A stretch of 8,815 nt of DNA from Fimenecus sp036652055 (GTDB taxonomy: Bacteria > Bacillota > Clostridia > Oscillospirales > Acutalibacteraceae). The number at the start of each line of letters is the position of its first letter. Position 1 is the first letter of the stretch. Location of the stretch: assembly GCA_036652055.1 (NCBI GenBank), contig JAVVWP010000044.1, positions 1 through 8,815 on the forward strand. Direction: 5' to 3'. The notes below the pieces were generated by a model that was not told where the DNA came from, searched no databases, and worked only from the letters and a program-made list of their open reading frames with translations. This document shows positions 1-5,730 of the stretch, piece after piece. Made by a program: the position numbers and the translations under genes.

Positions 1-471
1 TTTATGTTTGTACTGTGAATCAAAATTTCTATCTTTAATGGAAAATTGTTCTATAATTGAACAAGCGTCATCGGCTCCAGCCCAAAATAGGTTTATAGCT
101 CTTTTTATAGTTTGGGGAATATTCTTATTGAATTGCTTTTCAAATGTATCAATAAATAAACCCGCTCTAACTAAGTAAACTTGCCCACTCAAGCTTTTTT
201 TAATTGATATATTTACTTCTTTACCACTTCCAAAACAGATCTTAAGATCTGTTTTAGACTTTGTGCCTTTACCATTAATGCTTTTGACATTGGTTTCGTG
301 GAGACCGCCGATACTTGTATTTGTGATATTATTGCATTCCACTCCTAATCTGTATAAAAAGTCCAACGCATATTCTTTATCATTATCTAAAAGCTTTTTA
401 ACTAACTCCTCATTTTTATGACCAGATAGCTTAGCGTACTGCCAGCCTTTCTTTCTGTCTCTATGTTCCAT
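1..471 (-). CDS. Putative PD-(D/E)XK-like nuclease, possible restriction endonuclease (N-terminal part, cut by window edge)
   Basis: An open frame of 157 codons runs from an ATG at 471-469 off the window edge, so the C-terminus is missing. The start is supported by a perfect AGGAGG (479-484 on the plus strand) seven bases upstream and by a promoter further up. The N-terminus holds GWQYAKLSGHKNEE. It is followed by a Lys/Gly-rich stretch and the block KTDLKI (residues 73-78), then VNISIKKS (86-93). Asp75, thirteen residues, Ser89-Ile-Lys91 fits the strand-turn-strand layout of a PD-(D/E)XK active site, with Ser in place of the usual Asp/Glu; some type II enzymes also depart from the canonical residue there. 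Glu21/Glu22 could supply the helix acid. No methyltransferase is visible, but the neighbouring sequence lies outside the window. Restriction function is inferred from motif pattern only; the reading frame itself is secure. Confidence 0.75.
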   Translation of the reverse strand, partial: MEHRDRKKGWQYAKLSGHKNEELVKKLLDNDKEYALDFLYRLGVECNNITNTSIGGLHETNVKSINGKGTKSKTDLKICFGSGKEVNISIKKSLSGQVYLVRAGLFIDTFEKQFNKNIPQTIKRAINLFWAGADDACSIIEQFSIKDRNFDSQYKHK

Positions 472-502
472 AATAAATCCTCCTGTTAGTTACAATAAAA
501 TC

Positions 503-539
503 ATTATACAATTATAACATTAGGAACGATTTTTTACAA
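503..539 (-). promoter_or_regulatory. Sigma-A promoter for the leftward nuclease-like gene
   Basis: Read on the minus strand, TTGTAA (539-534) and TATAAT (516-511) are separated by exactly 17 bases. A second TATAAT (508-503) lies just downstream. The leader to the ATG is about 35 bases and includes the AGGAGG site. The spacer contains one copy of an 11-bp direct repeat that recurs near the zapA promoter. Confidence 0.6.
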
Positions 540-721
540 ATTCTTCTGCCAATTATTTGGTTGATTTAGAATTTTTTACCACAATTTTTCCAAAACACAA
601 AAGCATCCCGCTAACTCTTTAAGAAGAAAGAGTTATGGCAATTTGCACATTTCGTATGTGAGTTGCCCTGATTTTTACCCGCAGTTAAAACAAAAAATTG
701 CCCACACAAAAACATTAGGAA
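516..721. repeat. 11-bp direct repeat AACATTAGGAA bracketing 184 bases
   Basis: Identical copies occur at 516-526 and 711-721. The first begins at the last base of the -10 box of the leftward promoter and runs into its spacer. The second lies about 18 bases upstream of the -35 box of the zapA promoter. It could be a shared operator, a target duplication around a small insertion carrying the hairpins, or chance. The interior ends show no matching inverted repeats. Confidence 0.4.
613..667. other. Two tandem hairpins of unknown function
   Basis: The first hairpin is AACTCTTT (613-620), loop AAGAAG, AAAGAGTT (627-634), a perfect 8-bp stem. The second follows after two bases: GGCAA (637-641) pairs with TTGCC (663-667), and an inner CACAT (646-650) pairs with ATGTG (656-660) around the loop TTCGT, with a small internal bulge. 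Neither is followed by a clean T-run on the plus strand. Possibilities are a small structured RNA, bidirectional transcription punctuation, or the subterminal hairpins of a decayed IS200/IS605-type element. I could not match it to a known RNA family. Confidence 0.45.
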
Positions 722-738
722 GAAATCCTTTAAAAATA

Positions 739-767
739 TTGCAGTTTTTTGTATATTAAAGTATAAT
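739..767 (+). promoter_or_regulatory. Sigma-A promoter of the zapA operon
   Basis: TTGCAG (739-744) and a perfect TATAAT (762-767) are spaced by 17 bases. Transcription would begin near 774, giving a leader of about 50 bases before the chosen zapA start. Confidence 0.65.
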
Positions 768-822
768 AATAAAGAATATAGTTTTTAATTAAAAATTTAT
801 GCTGAAAGGGAAGTTTAAAATA

Positions 823-1200
823 ATGGATAAAATTAAGGTTAGGGTAAAAATCGCAGGAACTGATTATGCATTGACAACAGAAGAAACAGCTGAATATACA
901 GTGGATTTAGCTACTGAAATTGATGAAAAAATCAAAGAAATCAAATGTGAAAACCCATTCATTTCAACCAATCAAGCGGCTGTTTTGCTAACACTTGAAT
1001 ATGCAAATGAGTGCAAAAAGCATGAAAAGAGTGCTGAAAATTTAAGAATGCAAATTAAAGATTATCTTGAAGATTCTTCACAGGCAAAAACCGAAAGAGA
1101 TTTTTACAAAAGAGAACTTGACAGAGTGAGATCTGAAATTAGCGGAAAAGCTAATCAGATAAATCTTTTTAGAGAAGACAAGCCAAAAGATGAGGAATAA
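823..1200 (+). CDS. zapA: Cell division protein ZapA
   Basis: ZapA binds FtsZ at midcell and promotes bundling of FtsZ protofilaments during Z-ring assembly. The chosen start at 823 gives 125 residues beginning MDKIKVRVKIAGTDYALTTE, the usual ZapA N-terminal strand pattern. It is followed by a helical region (roughly residues 25-60) with NQAAVLLTLEYANE and a charged coiled coil (about 60-112). An upstream in-frame ATG at 799 lacks a ribosome binding site, whereas AAGGGA at 806-811 sits 11 bases before 823. The C-terminal coiled coil extends a little further than in the shortest family members. The gene is first in an apparent operon, and its last 11 bases overlap the start of the peptidase U32 gene, which suggests translational coupling. 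Family assignment is confident; function is taken from the family. Confidence 0.85.
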   Translation: MDKIKVRVKIAGTDYALTTEETAEYTVDLATEIDEKIKEIKCENPFISTNQAAVLLTLEYANECKKHEKSAENLRMQIKDYLEDSSQAKTERDFYKRELDRVRSEISGKANQINLFREDKPKDEE

Positions 1201-3220
1201 GCCTGAAATTTTAGCGCCTGCTGGTGATTTTAATTCAATAGTTGCAGCGGTTCGCAGTGGTGCAGATGCTGTATATTTTGGAACAGAAACATTTAACGCA
1301 AGGCAAAATGCTACAAATTTTAAGTGGGATGAATTTTCAAAAGCTGTCGAATTTTGTCATCTTCATAATGTAAAATGTTATATTACGCTCAATACTCTTG
1401 TAAAAGATGATGAGCTTGTTAATTTAAAAGAAACAGTTAAGCGTATCTGCAATGCTTCTGCGGATGCGCTAATTTTGCAGGACTTAGCCGCTGCAAGGCT
1501 TGCTTATGAAATTTGCCCTGATATAGAAATGCACGCTTCGACTCAAATGACAGTCGGAACGCTCGACGGGCTTTTTGAGCTTAAAGAATTAGGCTTTAAA
1601 CGAGCTGTTTTGCCACGAGAGCTTTCTAAATCCGAAATAAAATACTTGTGCAAAAATTCTCCGATTGAACTTGAAGTTTTTGTTCATGGGGCGCTTTGTA
1701 TGTGCGTTTCTGGGCAATGCCTAATGAGTGCTATGCTCGGCTCAAGAAGTGGCAACAGAGGGCTTTGTGCGCAGCCTTGCCGTTTACCATTCAGAGTAGA
1801 AAATGGAACAGGAGCAGACCTAAGCCTTAAAGACAATTCGCTTATTTCAAATATAAAAGAAATGTATGATATGGGAGTTAATTCGTTTAAAATTGAGGGA
1901 AGAATGAAACGCCCCGAATATGTGTCGGCAAGCGTGATTGCCAGCCGTGAAGCTTTAGAAGATAAATATGAAAACGAGCGAGAAGAAGAACTCAAAGCTT
2001 TGTTTTCCCGTTCGGGATTTACAAAAGGCTATTATGAGGGCAAACTTAGCCGTGATATGTTTGGAATTCGTGAAAAAGAAAATGTGACTTCGGCAACGAG
2101 TGCATTATTAAAAAAATACGCAAAAGAATATGAAAAAGAAAAAGAAATTTATCCAGTAGAATTCGTATTCACAGCAAAAAACAGCGAAAAAATAAGCCTG
2201 TCAGCCTCTGCCTCTGGCTTTAATGTGTTTGCGTTGTCAGATGAAATTGCACAGACAGCAGTTAATAGGCCACTCACAAGTGAAATAATCGAACTTCAGC
2301 TTAAAAAATGTGGCGGAACAGTGTTCACTTTTGCCTGCGCAAGCTATGATATTGATGATAATTTGTCAGTTCCAATGTCTGCAATAAATGCGTTAAGGCG
2401 TGAAGCTTTGTCGCTGTTAGAAGAAAGAATTAAATCAAGAAAAGCCCCAAATTGCAGTGATGCTGAAATTAAAATAAATCAATATGAAGCCAAAAAGTTA
2501 AATACATATCTTTGCTTTAATTATGAAAATGAAATTCCTGAGGATATTAAAGCTGATGATATATTTATTCCGCTTTTTGCAGATGCAAAGCTTGTTGAAA
2601 AGTTAAATGCAGGCGTAATAATACCAAGAGGGATTTTTGGAAACGAAGAAAAATTCTTAAAACAGCTTAAAAAGACAAATGCAAAAAAAGCAATTTGTAA
2701 TACGCTTGATGCAGTTGCAATTGCTAAAAAAGCAGGCGTAGAAATAATTGGCGGACCGTCGCTTAATATTTTTAATTCATTGGCAATAGATGAAATCGAG
2801 AAAATCGGTGCAAAAGAGATAATTCTTTCATATGAGATGACGCTAAACAAAATCAGAAATCTTGGTGGAAACATTAAAAGGGGAGTTGTTGCATATGGCA
2901 AGGTTCCGCTTATGTTAACCAGAAATTGCCCGATAAGAAACGGAAAAAACTGCAACGAATGCAATAAAAAAGGCGTCTTGACTGACCGAATGGGAATAAA
3001 ATTTCCGATTATATGTAATAATGGGTTTAGTGAAATCTTAAATTCAAGACCTATTTATATGGCGGACAGATTAAATGAAATTAAAAACACTGATTTTATT
3101 GTTTTAAACTTTACCAATGAAACAAAAAGCGAAATATTAGAAATTATAAGTGATTATCAAAATAAAATTAAGCCGAATTGTGAATTTACAAGAGGGCTTT
3201 TATATAGGGGAGTAGAATAA
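1190..3220 (+). CDS. Peptidase U32 family protein, two-domain RlhA-like form
   Basis: The product has 676 residues, close to the long two-domain U32 proteins such as E. coli RlhA (about 650), rather than the short YegQ/TrhP type. The N-terminal TIM-barrel-like domain starts with EILAPAGDFNSIVAAVRSGA (6-25). The U32 signature ELEVFVHGALCMCVSGQC spans 160-177, followed by GSRSGNRGLCAQPCR (184-198) and SFKIEGRMKRPEYV (232-245). The C-terminal domain (about 440-676) has VAYGKVPLMLTRNCPIR and cysteines 580, 588, 591 and 609. Cysteines 170, 172, 177, 193 and 197 plus the C-terminal set could bind an iron-sulfur cluster, as proposed for RNA-hydroxylating members. Despite the name, RlhA and TrhP relatives act in 23S rRNA or tRNA hydroxylation, so protease activity should not be assumed. 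The start overlaps zapA by 11 bases and the ribosome binding site is weak, consistent with coupling. Confidence 0.88.
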   Translation: MRNKPEILAPAGDFNSIVAAVRSGADAVYFGTETFNARQNATNFKWDEFSKAVEFCHLHNVKCYITLNTLVKDDELVNLKETVKRICNASADALILQDLAAARLAYEICPDIEMHASTQMTVGTLDGLFELKELGFKRAVLPRELSKSEIKYLCKNSPIELEVFVHGALCMCVSGQCLMSAMLGSRSGNRGLCAQPCRLPFRVENGTGADLSLKDNSLISNIKEMYDMGVNSFKIEGRMKRPEYVSASVIASREALEDKYENEREEELKALFSRSGFTKGYYEGKLSRDMFGIREKENVTSATSALLKKYAKEYEKEKEIYPVEFVFTAKNSEKISLSASASGFNVFALSDEIAQTAVNRPLTSEIIELQLKKCGGTVFTFACASYDIDDNLSVPMSAINALRREALSLLEERIKSRKAPNCSDAEIKINQYEAKKLNTYLCFNYENEIPEDIKADDIFIPLFADAKLVEKLNAGVIIPRGIFGNEEKFLKQLKKTNAKKAICNTLDAVAIAKKAGVEIIGGPSLNIFNSLAIDEIEKIGAKEIILSYEMTLNKIRNLGGNIKRGVVAYGKVPLMLTRNCPIRNGKNCNECNKKGVLTDRMGIKFPIICNNGFSEILNSRPIYMADRLNEIKNTDFIVLNFTNETKSEILEIISDYQNKIKPNCEFTRGLLYRGVE

Positions 3221-3225
3221 TTAAA

Positions 3226-3666
3226 ATGGAAACACTAAAAATAAAGAAGTTAAATGAAAATGCAGTTGTGCCAATGCGTGCAACAAGTGGTAGTGCAGGG
3301 CTTGACCTTTGTGCTTCAATAGAAAAGCCAATTTTATTAGAGTGTGGCGATACAGCGGTTATTCCGACAGGGCTTTCGATAGAGCTTCCAAACGAAAATT
3401 ATGGTGCATTTGTTTTTGCTCGCAGCGGGCTTTCAGTAAAGCATGGAATAGGGCTTTTAAATTCAGTTGGTGTTATTGACAGCGATTATAGAGGCGAAAT
3501 AATGGTCGGCGTAATTAACCAAAAGCGAGAGAGCTATGAAATAAAGCCAAATGAAAGAATAGCACAGCTTGTAATTATGCCCGTTTCAAATATGCCAATT
3601 GCAGAGGTAGATGAAACATCTGATACAAAGAGGGGAACTGGCGGATTTGGTTCAACGGGAATATAA
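3226..3666 (+). CDS. dut: dUTP diphosphatase (dUTPase)
   Basis: This is a trimeric-type dUTPase that hydrolyses dUTP to dUMP and pyrophosphate, keeping uracil out of DNA and feeding dTMP synthesis. The 146-residue length is typical. All five family motifs are present in order: SAGLDL (23-28), ARSGLS (65-70), GVIDSDYRGE (82-91) with catalytic Asp85 and uracil-facing Tyr88, RIAQLVI (111-117), and RGTGGFGSTG (136-145), the mobile C-terminal lid. The start lies five bases after the U32 stop. A GGGGAG at 3207-3212, inside the end of the U32 gene, is a plausible though distant ribosome binding site (13 bases). It is the last gene of the zapA operon, and the tRNA promoter begins 50 bases after its stop. 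No obvious intrinsic terminator separates the two. Confidence 0.95.
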   Translation: METLKIKKLNENAVVPMRATSGSAGLDLCASIEKPILLECGDTAVIPTGLSIELPNENYGAFVFARSGLSVKHGIGLLNSVGVIDSDYRGEIMVGVINQKRESYEIKPNERIAQLVIMPVSNMPIAEVDETSDTKRGTGGFGSTGI

Positions 3667-3716
3667 ATATTTTTGATGCAAATGCGGTAAAATAGGCGAA
3701 AAATGCTAAAATATAC

Positions 3717-3745
3717 TTGACAAAATCCACTGTGGCATATATAAT
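3717..3745 (+). promoter_or_regulatory. Consensus sigma-A promoter of the tRNA operon
   Basis: TTGACA (3717-3722) and TATAAT (3740-3745) match the consensus at all twelve positions with a 17-base spacer. This fits the strong constitutive promoters expected for stable RNA genes. The predicted start is near 3752. Confidence 0.85.
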
Positions 3746-3750
3746 AATCA

Positions 3751-3770
3751 AGCACTTTAAAAATAGTGCT
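3751..3770 (+). other. Leader hairpin before tRNA-Arg
   Basis: AGCACT (3751-3756) and AGTGCT (3765-3770) form a 6-bp stem with an 8-base loop, right at the predicted transcription start and four bases before the tRNA. The 5' arm AGCAC could also pair with the first bases of the tRNA (GTGCT, 3775-3779). Confidence 0.4.
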
Positions 3771-3774
3771 ATGT

Positions 3775-3851
3775 GTGCTTGTAGCTCAGGTGGATAGAGC
3801 ATCTGCCTTCTAAGCAGAGGGTCGGGGGTTCGAGTCCCTCCAAGCACGCCA
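3775..3851 (+). tRNA. tRNA-Arg (anticodon TCT)
   Basis: A full cloverleaf can be drawn. The acceptor GTGCTTG (3775-3781) pairs with CAAGCAC (3841-3847). The D-arm stem is GCTC/GAGC. The anticodon stem TCTGC/GCAGA surrounds the loop CTTCTAA with anticodon TCT at 3809-3811. The T-arm is GGGGG-TTCGAGT-CCCTC with one G-U pair. The discriminator is G3848, and CCA is encoded at 3849-3851. It would read AGA (and AGG) codons, which are favoured in A+T-rich genomes. Confidence 0.96.
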
Positions 3852-3854
3852 AAA

Positions 3855-3898
3855 AGAGTTAATGCTCATTTAAATAACATTTGAATGGGCGTGGCTCT
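3855..3898 (+). other. Strong hairpin in the tRNA-Arg/tRNA-His spacer
   Basis: The 12-base arm at 3864-3875 pairs throughout with 3879-3890 (two G-U pairs) around a 3-base loop. AGAGTT (3855-3860) and GGCTCT (3893-3898) extend it past a small internal loop. A further small stem TGGC/GCCA lies at 3906-3918. No T-run follows, so a processing or spacing element is more likely than a terminator. Confidence 0.5.
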
Positions 3899-3925
3899 AA
3901 ATTTATGGCGGAATGCCAATAATAT

Positions 3926-4003
3926 GGTGGATGTAGCTTAGTTGGTTAAAGCGCCAGTTTGTGGCACTGGAGATCGTGGGTTCGAATCCCATCTTCCACC
4001 CCA
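3926..4003 (+). tRNA. tRNA-His (anticodon GTG)
   Basis: The anticodon stem CCAGT/ACTGG (3954-3958, 3966-3970) surrounds the loop TTGTGGC with anticodon GTG at 3961-3963. The extra 5' G (3926) opposite C73 (4000) is the identity element of histidine tRNA. The acceptor GTGGATG (3927-3933) pairs with CTTCCAC (3993-3999) except for a T-T mismatch at positions 6-67. The T-arm is GTGGG-TTCGAAT-CCCAT, and CCA is encoded at 4001-4003. Confidence 0.95.
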
Positions 4004-4021
4004 TTTTTAAAAATCGAATAT

Positions 4022-4096
4022 TGGGGTGTCGTCAAGTGGTAAGACACAGCACTTTGACTGCTGCATTCGTAGGTTCAAATCCTGCCACCCCAGCCA
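4022..4096 (+). tRNA. tRNA-Gln (anticodon TTG)
   Basis: The acceptor TGGGGTG (4022-4028) pairs perfectly with CACCCCA (4086-4092). The anticodon stem CAGCA/TGCTG surrounds the loop CTTTGAC with anticodon TTG at 4054-4056. The T-loop is TTCAAAT, the discriminator is G4093, and CCA is encoded at 4094-4096. It is the last gene of the tRNA operon and marks the border between core genes and the accessory region to the right. Confidence 0.96.
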
Positions 4097-4100
4097 TCTG

Positions 4101-4154
4101 AAACACCTATTGAAATCTGAACCCCTTGGGTTTGGAAAACAATAGGTGTTTTAC
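4101..4154 (+). terminator. Probable intrinsic terminator of the tRNA operon
   Basis: AAACACCTATTG (4101-4112) pairs perfectly with CAATAGGTGTTT (4140-4151), a 12-bp stem starting four bases after tRNA-Gln. The 27-base loop contains an inner hairpin GAACCC/GGGTTT. The downstream T-run is only four bases (4149-4152), so the element is structurally strong but not a textbook terminator. Confidence 0.6.
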
Positions 4155-4275
4155 TGTATTCCTTGATTTTATAGGAGTTTTTGAACTTGCAATCATAAAT
4201 TCAAACTGGACACCTAAATCAAAAAAGTTCAAAATCCGCAACCTAAAAAATGAAAACTTTGCAATCCGAACCCCC
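4110..4275. repeat. Cluster of degenerate ~16-bp direct repeats between tRNA-Gln and the IS transposase
   Basis: TTGAAATCTGAACCCC (4110-4125) and TTGCAATCCGAACCCC (4259-4274) agree at 14 of 16 positions. Related pieces are TTGCAATCATAA (4187-4198), TTCAAACTGGACACCT (4200-4215) and TTCAAAATCCGCAACCT (4228-4244). The last three full units start at 4200, 4228 and 4258, steps of 28 and 30 bases. They could be transposase-binding sites at the IS end or overlapping remnants of earlier insertions. The first copy lies inside the terminator loop. Confidence 0.45.
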
Positions 4276-4294
4276 ATGTCTAATTTGAATTTGA

Positions 4295-5431
4295 TTACAA
4301 AGCCGCTTGATTATTGTAATAATCAAGTTCCTTTTTCATAGGTGTCTTGTATCCGTTCTTTGCGTGAGGTCTGCGTTCATTATAAAAAGTCATATAGTTC
4401 TCTACCGCCGTTCTGAATTCATTTTCGGAACGGTATTTTGTTCGGTATAACTCCTCCCGCTTTAACGATGAAAAGAAAGACTCCATTACCGAATTATCAT
4501 AAGGCACATGAGCGCGTGAATAGGATTGCGTTACCTCTAATGACTTCAAATATGTACAGAAGGTTTTTGAACGATAATTTGCTCCACGGTCAGTATGAAA
4601 CATCAAAGGCAATACCGGCTGTCTTTCTTCATATGCCATACGAAAAGTGCTTTTGACTAACTGCGTACTATTGACTTTTCCCACTCTATATCCGACTACT
4701 GTTCTTGCATATAGATCAAGGATAGCACAAATATAATAATTTTTGTCGTCGTACCGAAAATATGTAACATCGCTTACCCAAACCTCGTTGGGTTGTACTG
4801 TAGTAAATTGCTGATTTAAATAATTCTTATGGTAGCGTTGCTCTTTATCATATAGCTTTTTTGCATTCTGACGGATACTGGTTATCCCTATATCCTGCAT
4901 CAATTGTCTGACCATTTCAACAGAAACACGGCAACCGTCCTCCTTCAGAACTGCCGCAATTTTAGCAGCACCGAAGATTTGGTTACTGTCATCATAAATC
5001 TTTTGGATTTTAAGGCGTAGTTCTTCTTTGCGTTTTGCATACCAAGTATTATCACGTTTGTTACGAAGCATATGGTTATAGAATGTGCCTCGTGAAACTT
5101 TGAGTGCTTCGCACAGCATATGAATGCTGTATTGTCCGTAGAGTTCTTCCAAAGCATAAAGCTTTACATCAAGTGGATCGTTTACTCGACAATTTACATT
5201 TTGTAAAATCTCAATAATTCCTTCAAGTCGTGCAACCTTGGTTTCAAGCAGGCGGAAGTTTTTTGCTGACACTTTATTTATGTCAAGCTGAGAATCTGCT
5301 GTTTGTTTTATCCATGCATAAATAGTGCTTCGAGGTATTCCAGTATCGGCAACAAGACTTTTAACTGACTCACCGTTATGATATCTTTGAATTATTTCTT
5401 GCTTTTCTTTATTGTCGTATTGACTATTCAT
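4295..5431 (-). CDS. IS3-family transposase, single-ORF form
   Basis: The enzyme cuts and joins the IS ends through a DDE catalytic domain. The 378-residue protein has an N-terminal helix-turn-helix (about 8-42, GIPRSTIYAWIKQ) and a short leucine-rich coiled coil (about 58-80). A second helical region with YSIHMLCEALKVSRGTFYNH spans 101-120. The rve integrase core covers about 208-370. The catalytic residues are Asp221 (WVSDVTYF), Asp281 (HTDRG) and Glu317 (SVMESFF); the 35-residue gap between the last two is the IS3 hallmark. YNERRPHAKNGYKTP near the end is typical. Many IS3 members make this protein by a -1 frameshift between orfA and orfB, but here it is one continuous frame with no stop, so the gene looks intact. 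The start is supported by AAGGAG (5445-5440), eight bases upstream. It is transcribed toward the tRNA genes. Confidence 0.95.
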   Translation of the reverse strand: MNSQYDNKEKQEIIQRYHNGESVKSLVADTGIPRSTIYAWIKQTADSQLDINKVSAKNFRLLETKVARLEGIIEILQNVNCRVNDPLDVKLYALEELYGQYSIHMLCEALKVSRGTFYNHMLRNKRDNTWYAKRKEELRLKIQKIYDDSNQIFGAAKIAAVLKEDGCRVSVEMVRQLMQDIGITSIRQNAKKLYDKEQRYHKNYLNQQFTTVQPNEVWVSDVTYFRYDDKNYYICAILDLYARTVVGYRVGKVNSTQLVKSTFRMAYEERQPVLPLMFHTDRGANYRSKTFCTYLKSLEVTQSYSRAHVPYDNSVMESFFSSLKREELYRTKYRSENEFRTAVENYMTFYNERRPHAKNGYKTPMKKELDYYNNQAAL

Positions 5432-5465
5432 ATTATCATCTCCTTAACTGGAATTATAACATGAA

Positions 5466-5499
5466 TATCTTCAAACATTTTTTGACGATTATCTTCAAA
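5466..5499. repeat. 10-bp direct repeat TATCTTCAAA upstream of the transposase
   Basis: Copies lie at 5466-5475 and 5490-5499, one start every 24 bases, just inside the assumed right end of the IS. Paired subterminal repeats could be transposase or regulator binding sites, but chance is possible in such A+T-rich DNA. Confidence 0.3.
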
Positions 5500-5502
5500 A
5501 GC

Positions 5503-5531
5503 TTGTAAATTTCGAGCAAATGAAGTATACT
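5503..5531 (+). promoter_or_regulatory. Promoter of the broken HTH gene
   Basis: TTGTAA (5503-5508) and TATACT (5526-5531) are spaced by 17 bases. The predicted transcript would start near 5538 and reach the AGGCAGGTG ribosome binding site before the GTG at 5563. It could still supply transcription for the downstream cassette. Confidence 0.5.
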
Positions 5532-5562
5532 AAAATCATAATATCATAGGCAGGTGTCACAT

Positions 5563-5730
5563 GTGGATTTTTCAACTATGAAAGAAGCTGCATAAAAATG
5601 GGGAGTTTCAGATAGGATGGTCACATATTACTGTACAACAGGGAAAATTAAAACTGCAATAAAAAAAGGCGGCATATGGCTTATTCCTGCAAATGAGAAC
5701 AAGCCAATAGATGGACGCAAAAAGAAATAA
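5563..5730 (+). pseudogene. Small excisionase/MerR-like HTH DNA-binding protein with an in-frame stop
   Basis: The frame has 56 codons from GTG 5563 to TAA 5728-5730 and is interrupted by TAA at codon 11 (5593-5595). Before the stop it reads VDFSTMKEAA, after it KWGVSDRMVTYYCTTGKIK and then GGIWLIPANENKPIDGRKKK. Together these give the familiar EAA-x-KWGVSDR winged-helix opening and the WLIPAN-x-x-KPIDGR ending of short HTH proteins that are abundant in Clostridia. A single G-to-T change from GAA to TAA at the position usually occupied by Glu would explain the break. A ribosome binding site AGGCAGGTG precedes the GTG. An internal restart at Met24 would lose the first helix. It lies between the IS and the three-gene cassette and may be a former regulator of that region. 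Confidence 0.7.

Larger units (their letters stand above)
472..822. other. Divergent intergenic region between nuclease-like gene and zapA
   Basis: No convincing coding frame was found in these 351 bases. The region holds back-to-back promoters for the two flanking genes, two adjacent hairpins at 613-667, and two copies of AACATTAGGAA (516-526 and 711-721) that bracket the hairpins. What the hairpins do is unknown. Confidence 0.6.
4179..5500 (-). mobile_element. IS3-family insertion sequence (ends approximate)
   Basis: The element is defined by its transposase gene, and a size near 1.3 kb suits the family. The ends are not certain. The pair used here is an imperfect inverted repeat: TTTTGAA, five bases, AATCAT (4179-4196) against TTTTGAA, three bases, AATCGT read on the minus strand (5500-5485). 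The right end then falls three bases before the -35 box of the next gene. Alternatives are ACACCT-containing ends: TGAAACACCT (4099) or TGGACACCT (4207) on the left, with AGGTGTCA near 5552-5559 on the right. No target duplication was found for any pair. Confidence 0.6.

Noticed and set aside
799..822. Upstream ATG for zapA
   Set aside because: No ribosome binding site precedes it, whereas the ATG at 823 has AAGGGA upstream and gives the usual ZapA N-terminus.
1684..1995. Long minus-strand open frame within the peptidase U32 gene
   Set aside because: Lies fully antisense to a well-supported gene and has no recognisable motif or start signals; the same applies to 2521-2964 and 3534-3847.
4126..4341. 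Plus-strand ORF of 71 codons after tRNA-Gln
   Set aside because: Runs through the terminator loop, the repeat cluster and into the antisense of the transposase; no ribosome site and no protein-like pattern.
4438..4656. Plus-strand ORF antisense to the transposase
   Set aside because: Shadow of the DDE domain coding sequence with no independent support.
4164..5538. 8-bp inverted match TGATTTTA/TAAAATCA as the IS ends
   Set aside because: Would place the promoter of the HTH gene inside the IS, has no extended similarity and no target duplication; likely chance in A+T-rich DNA.
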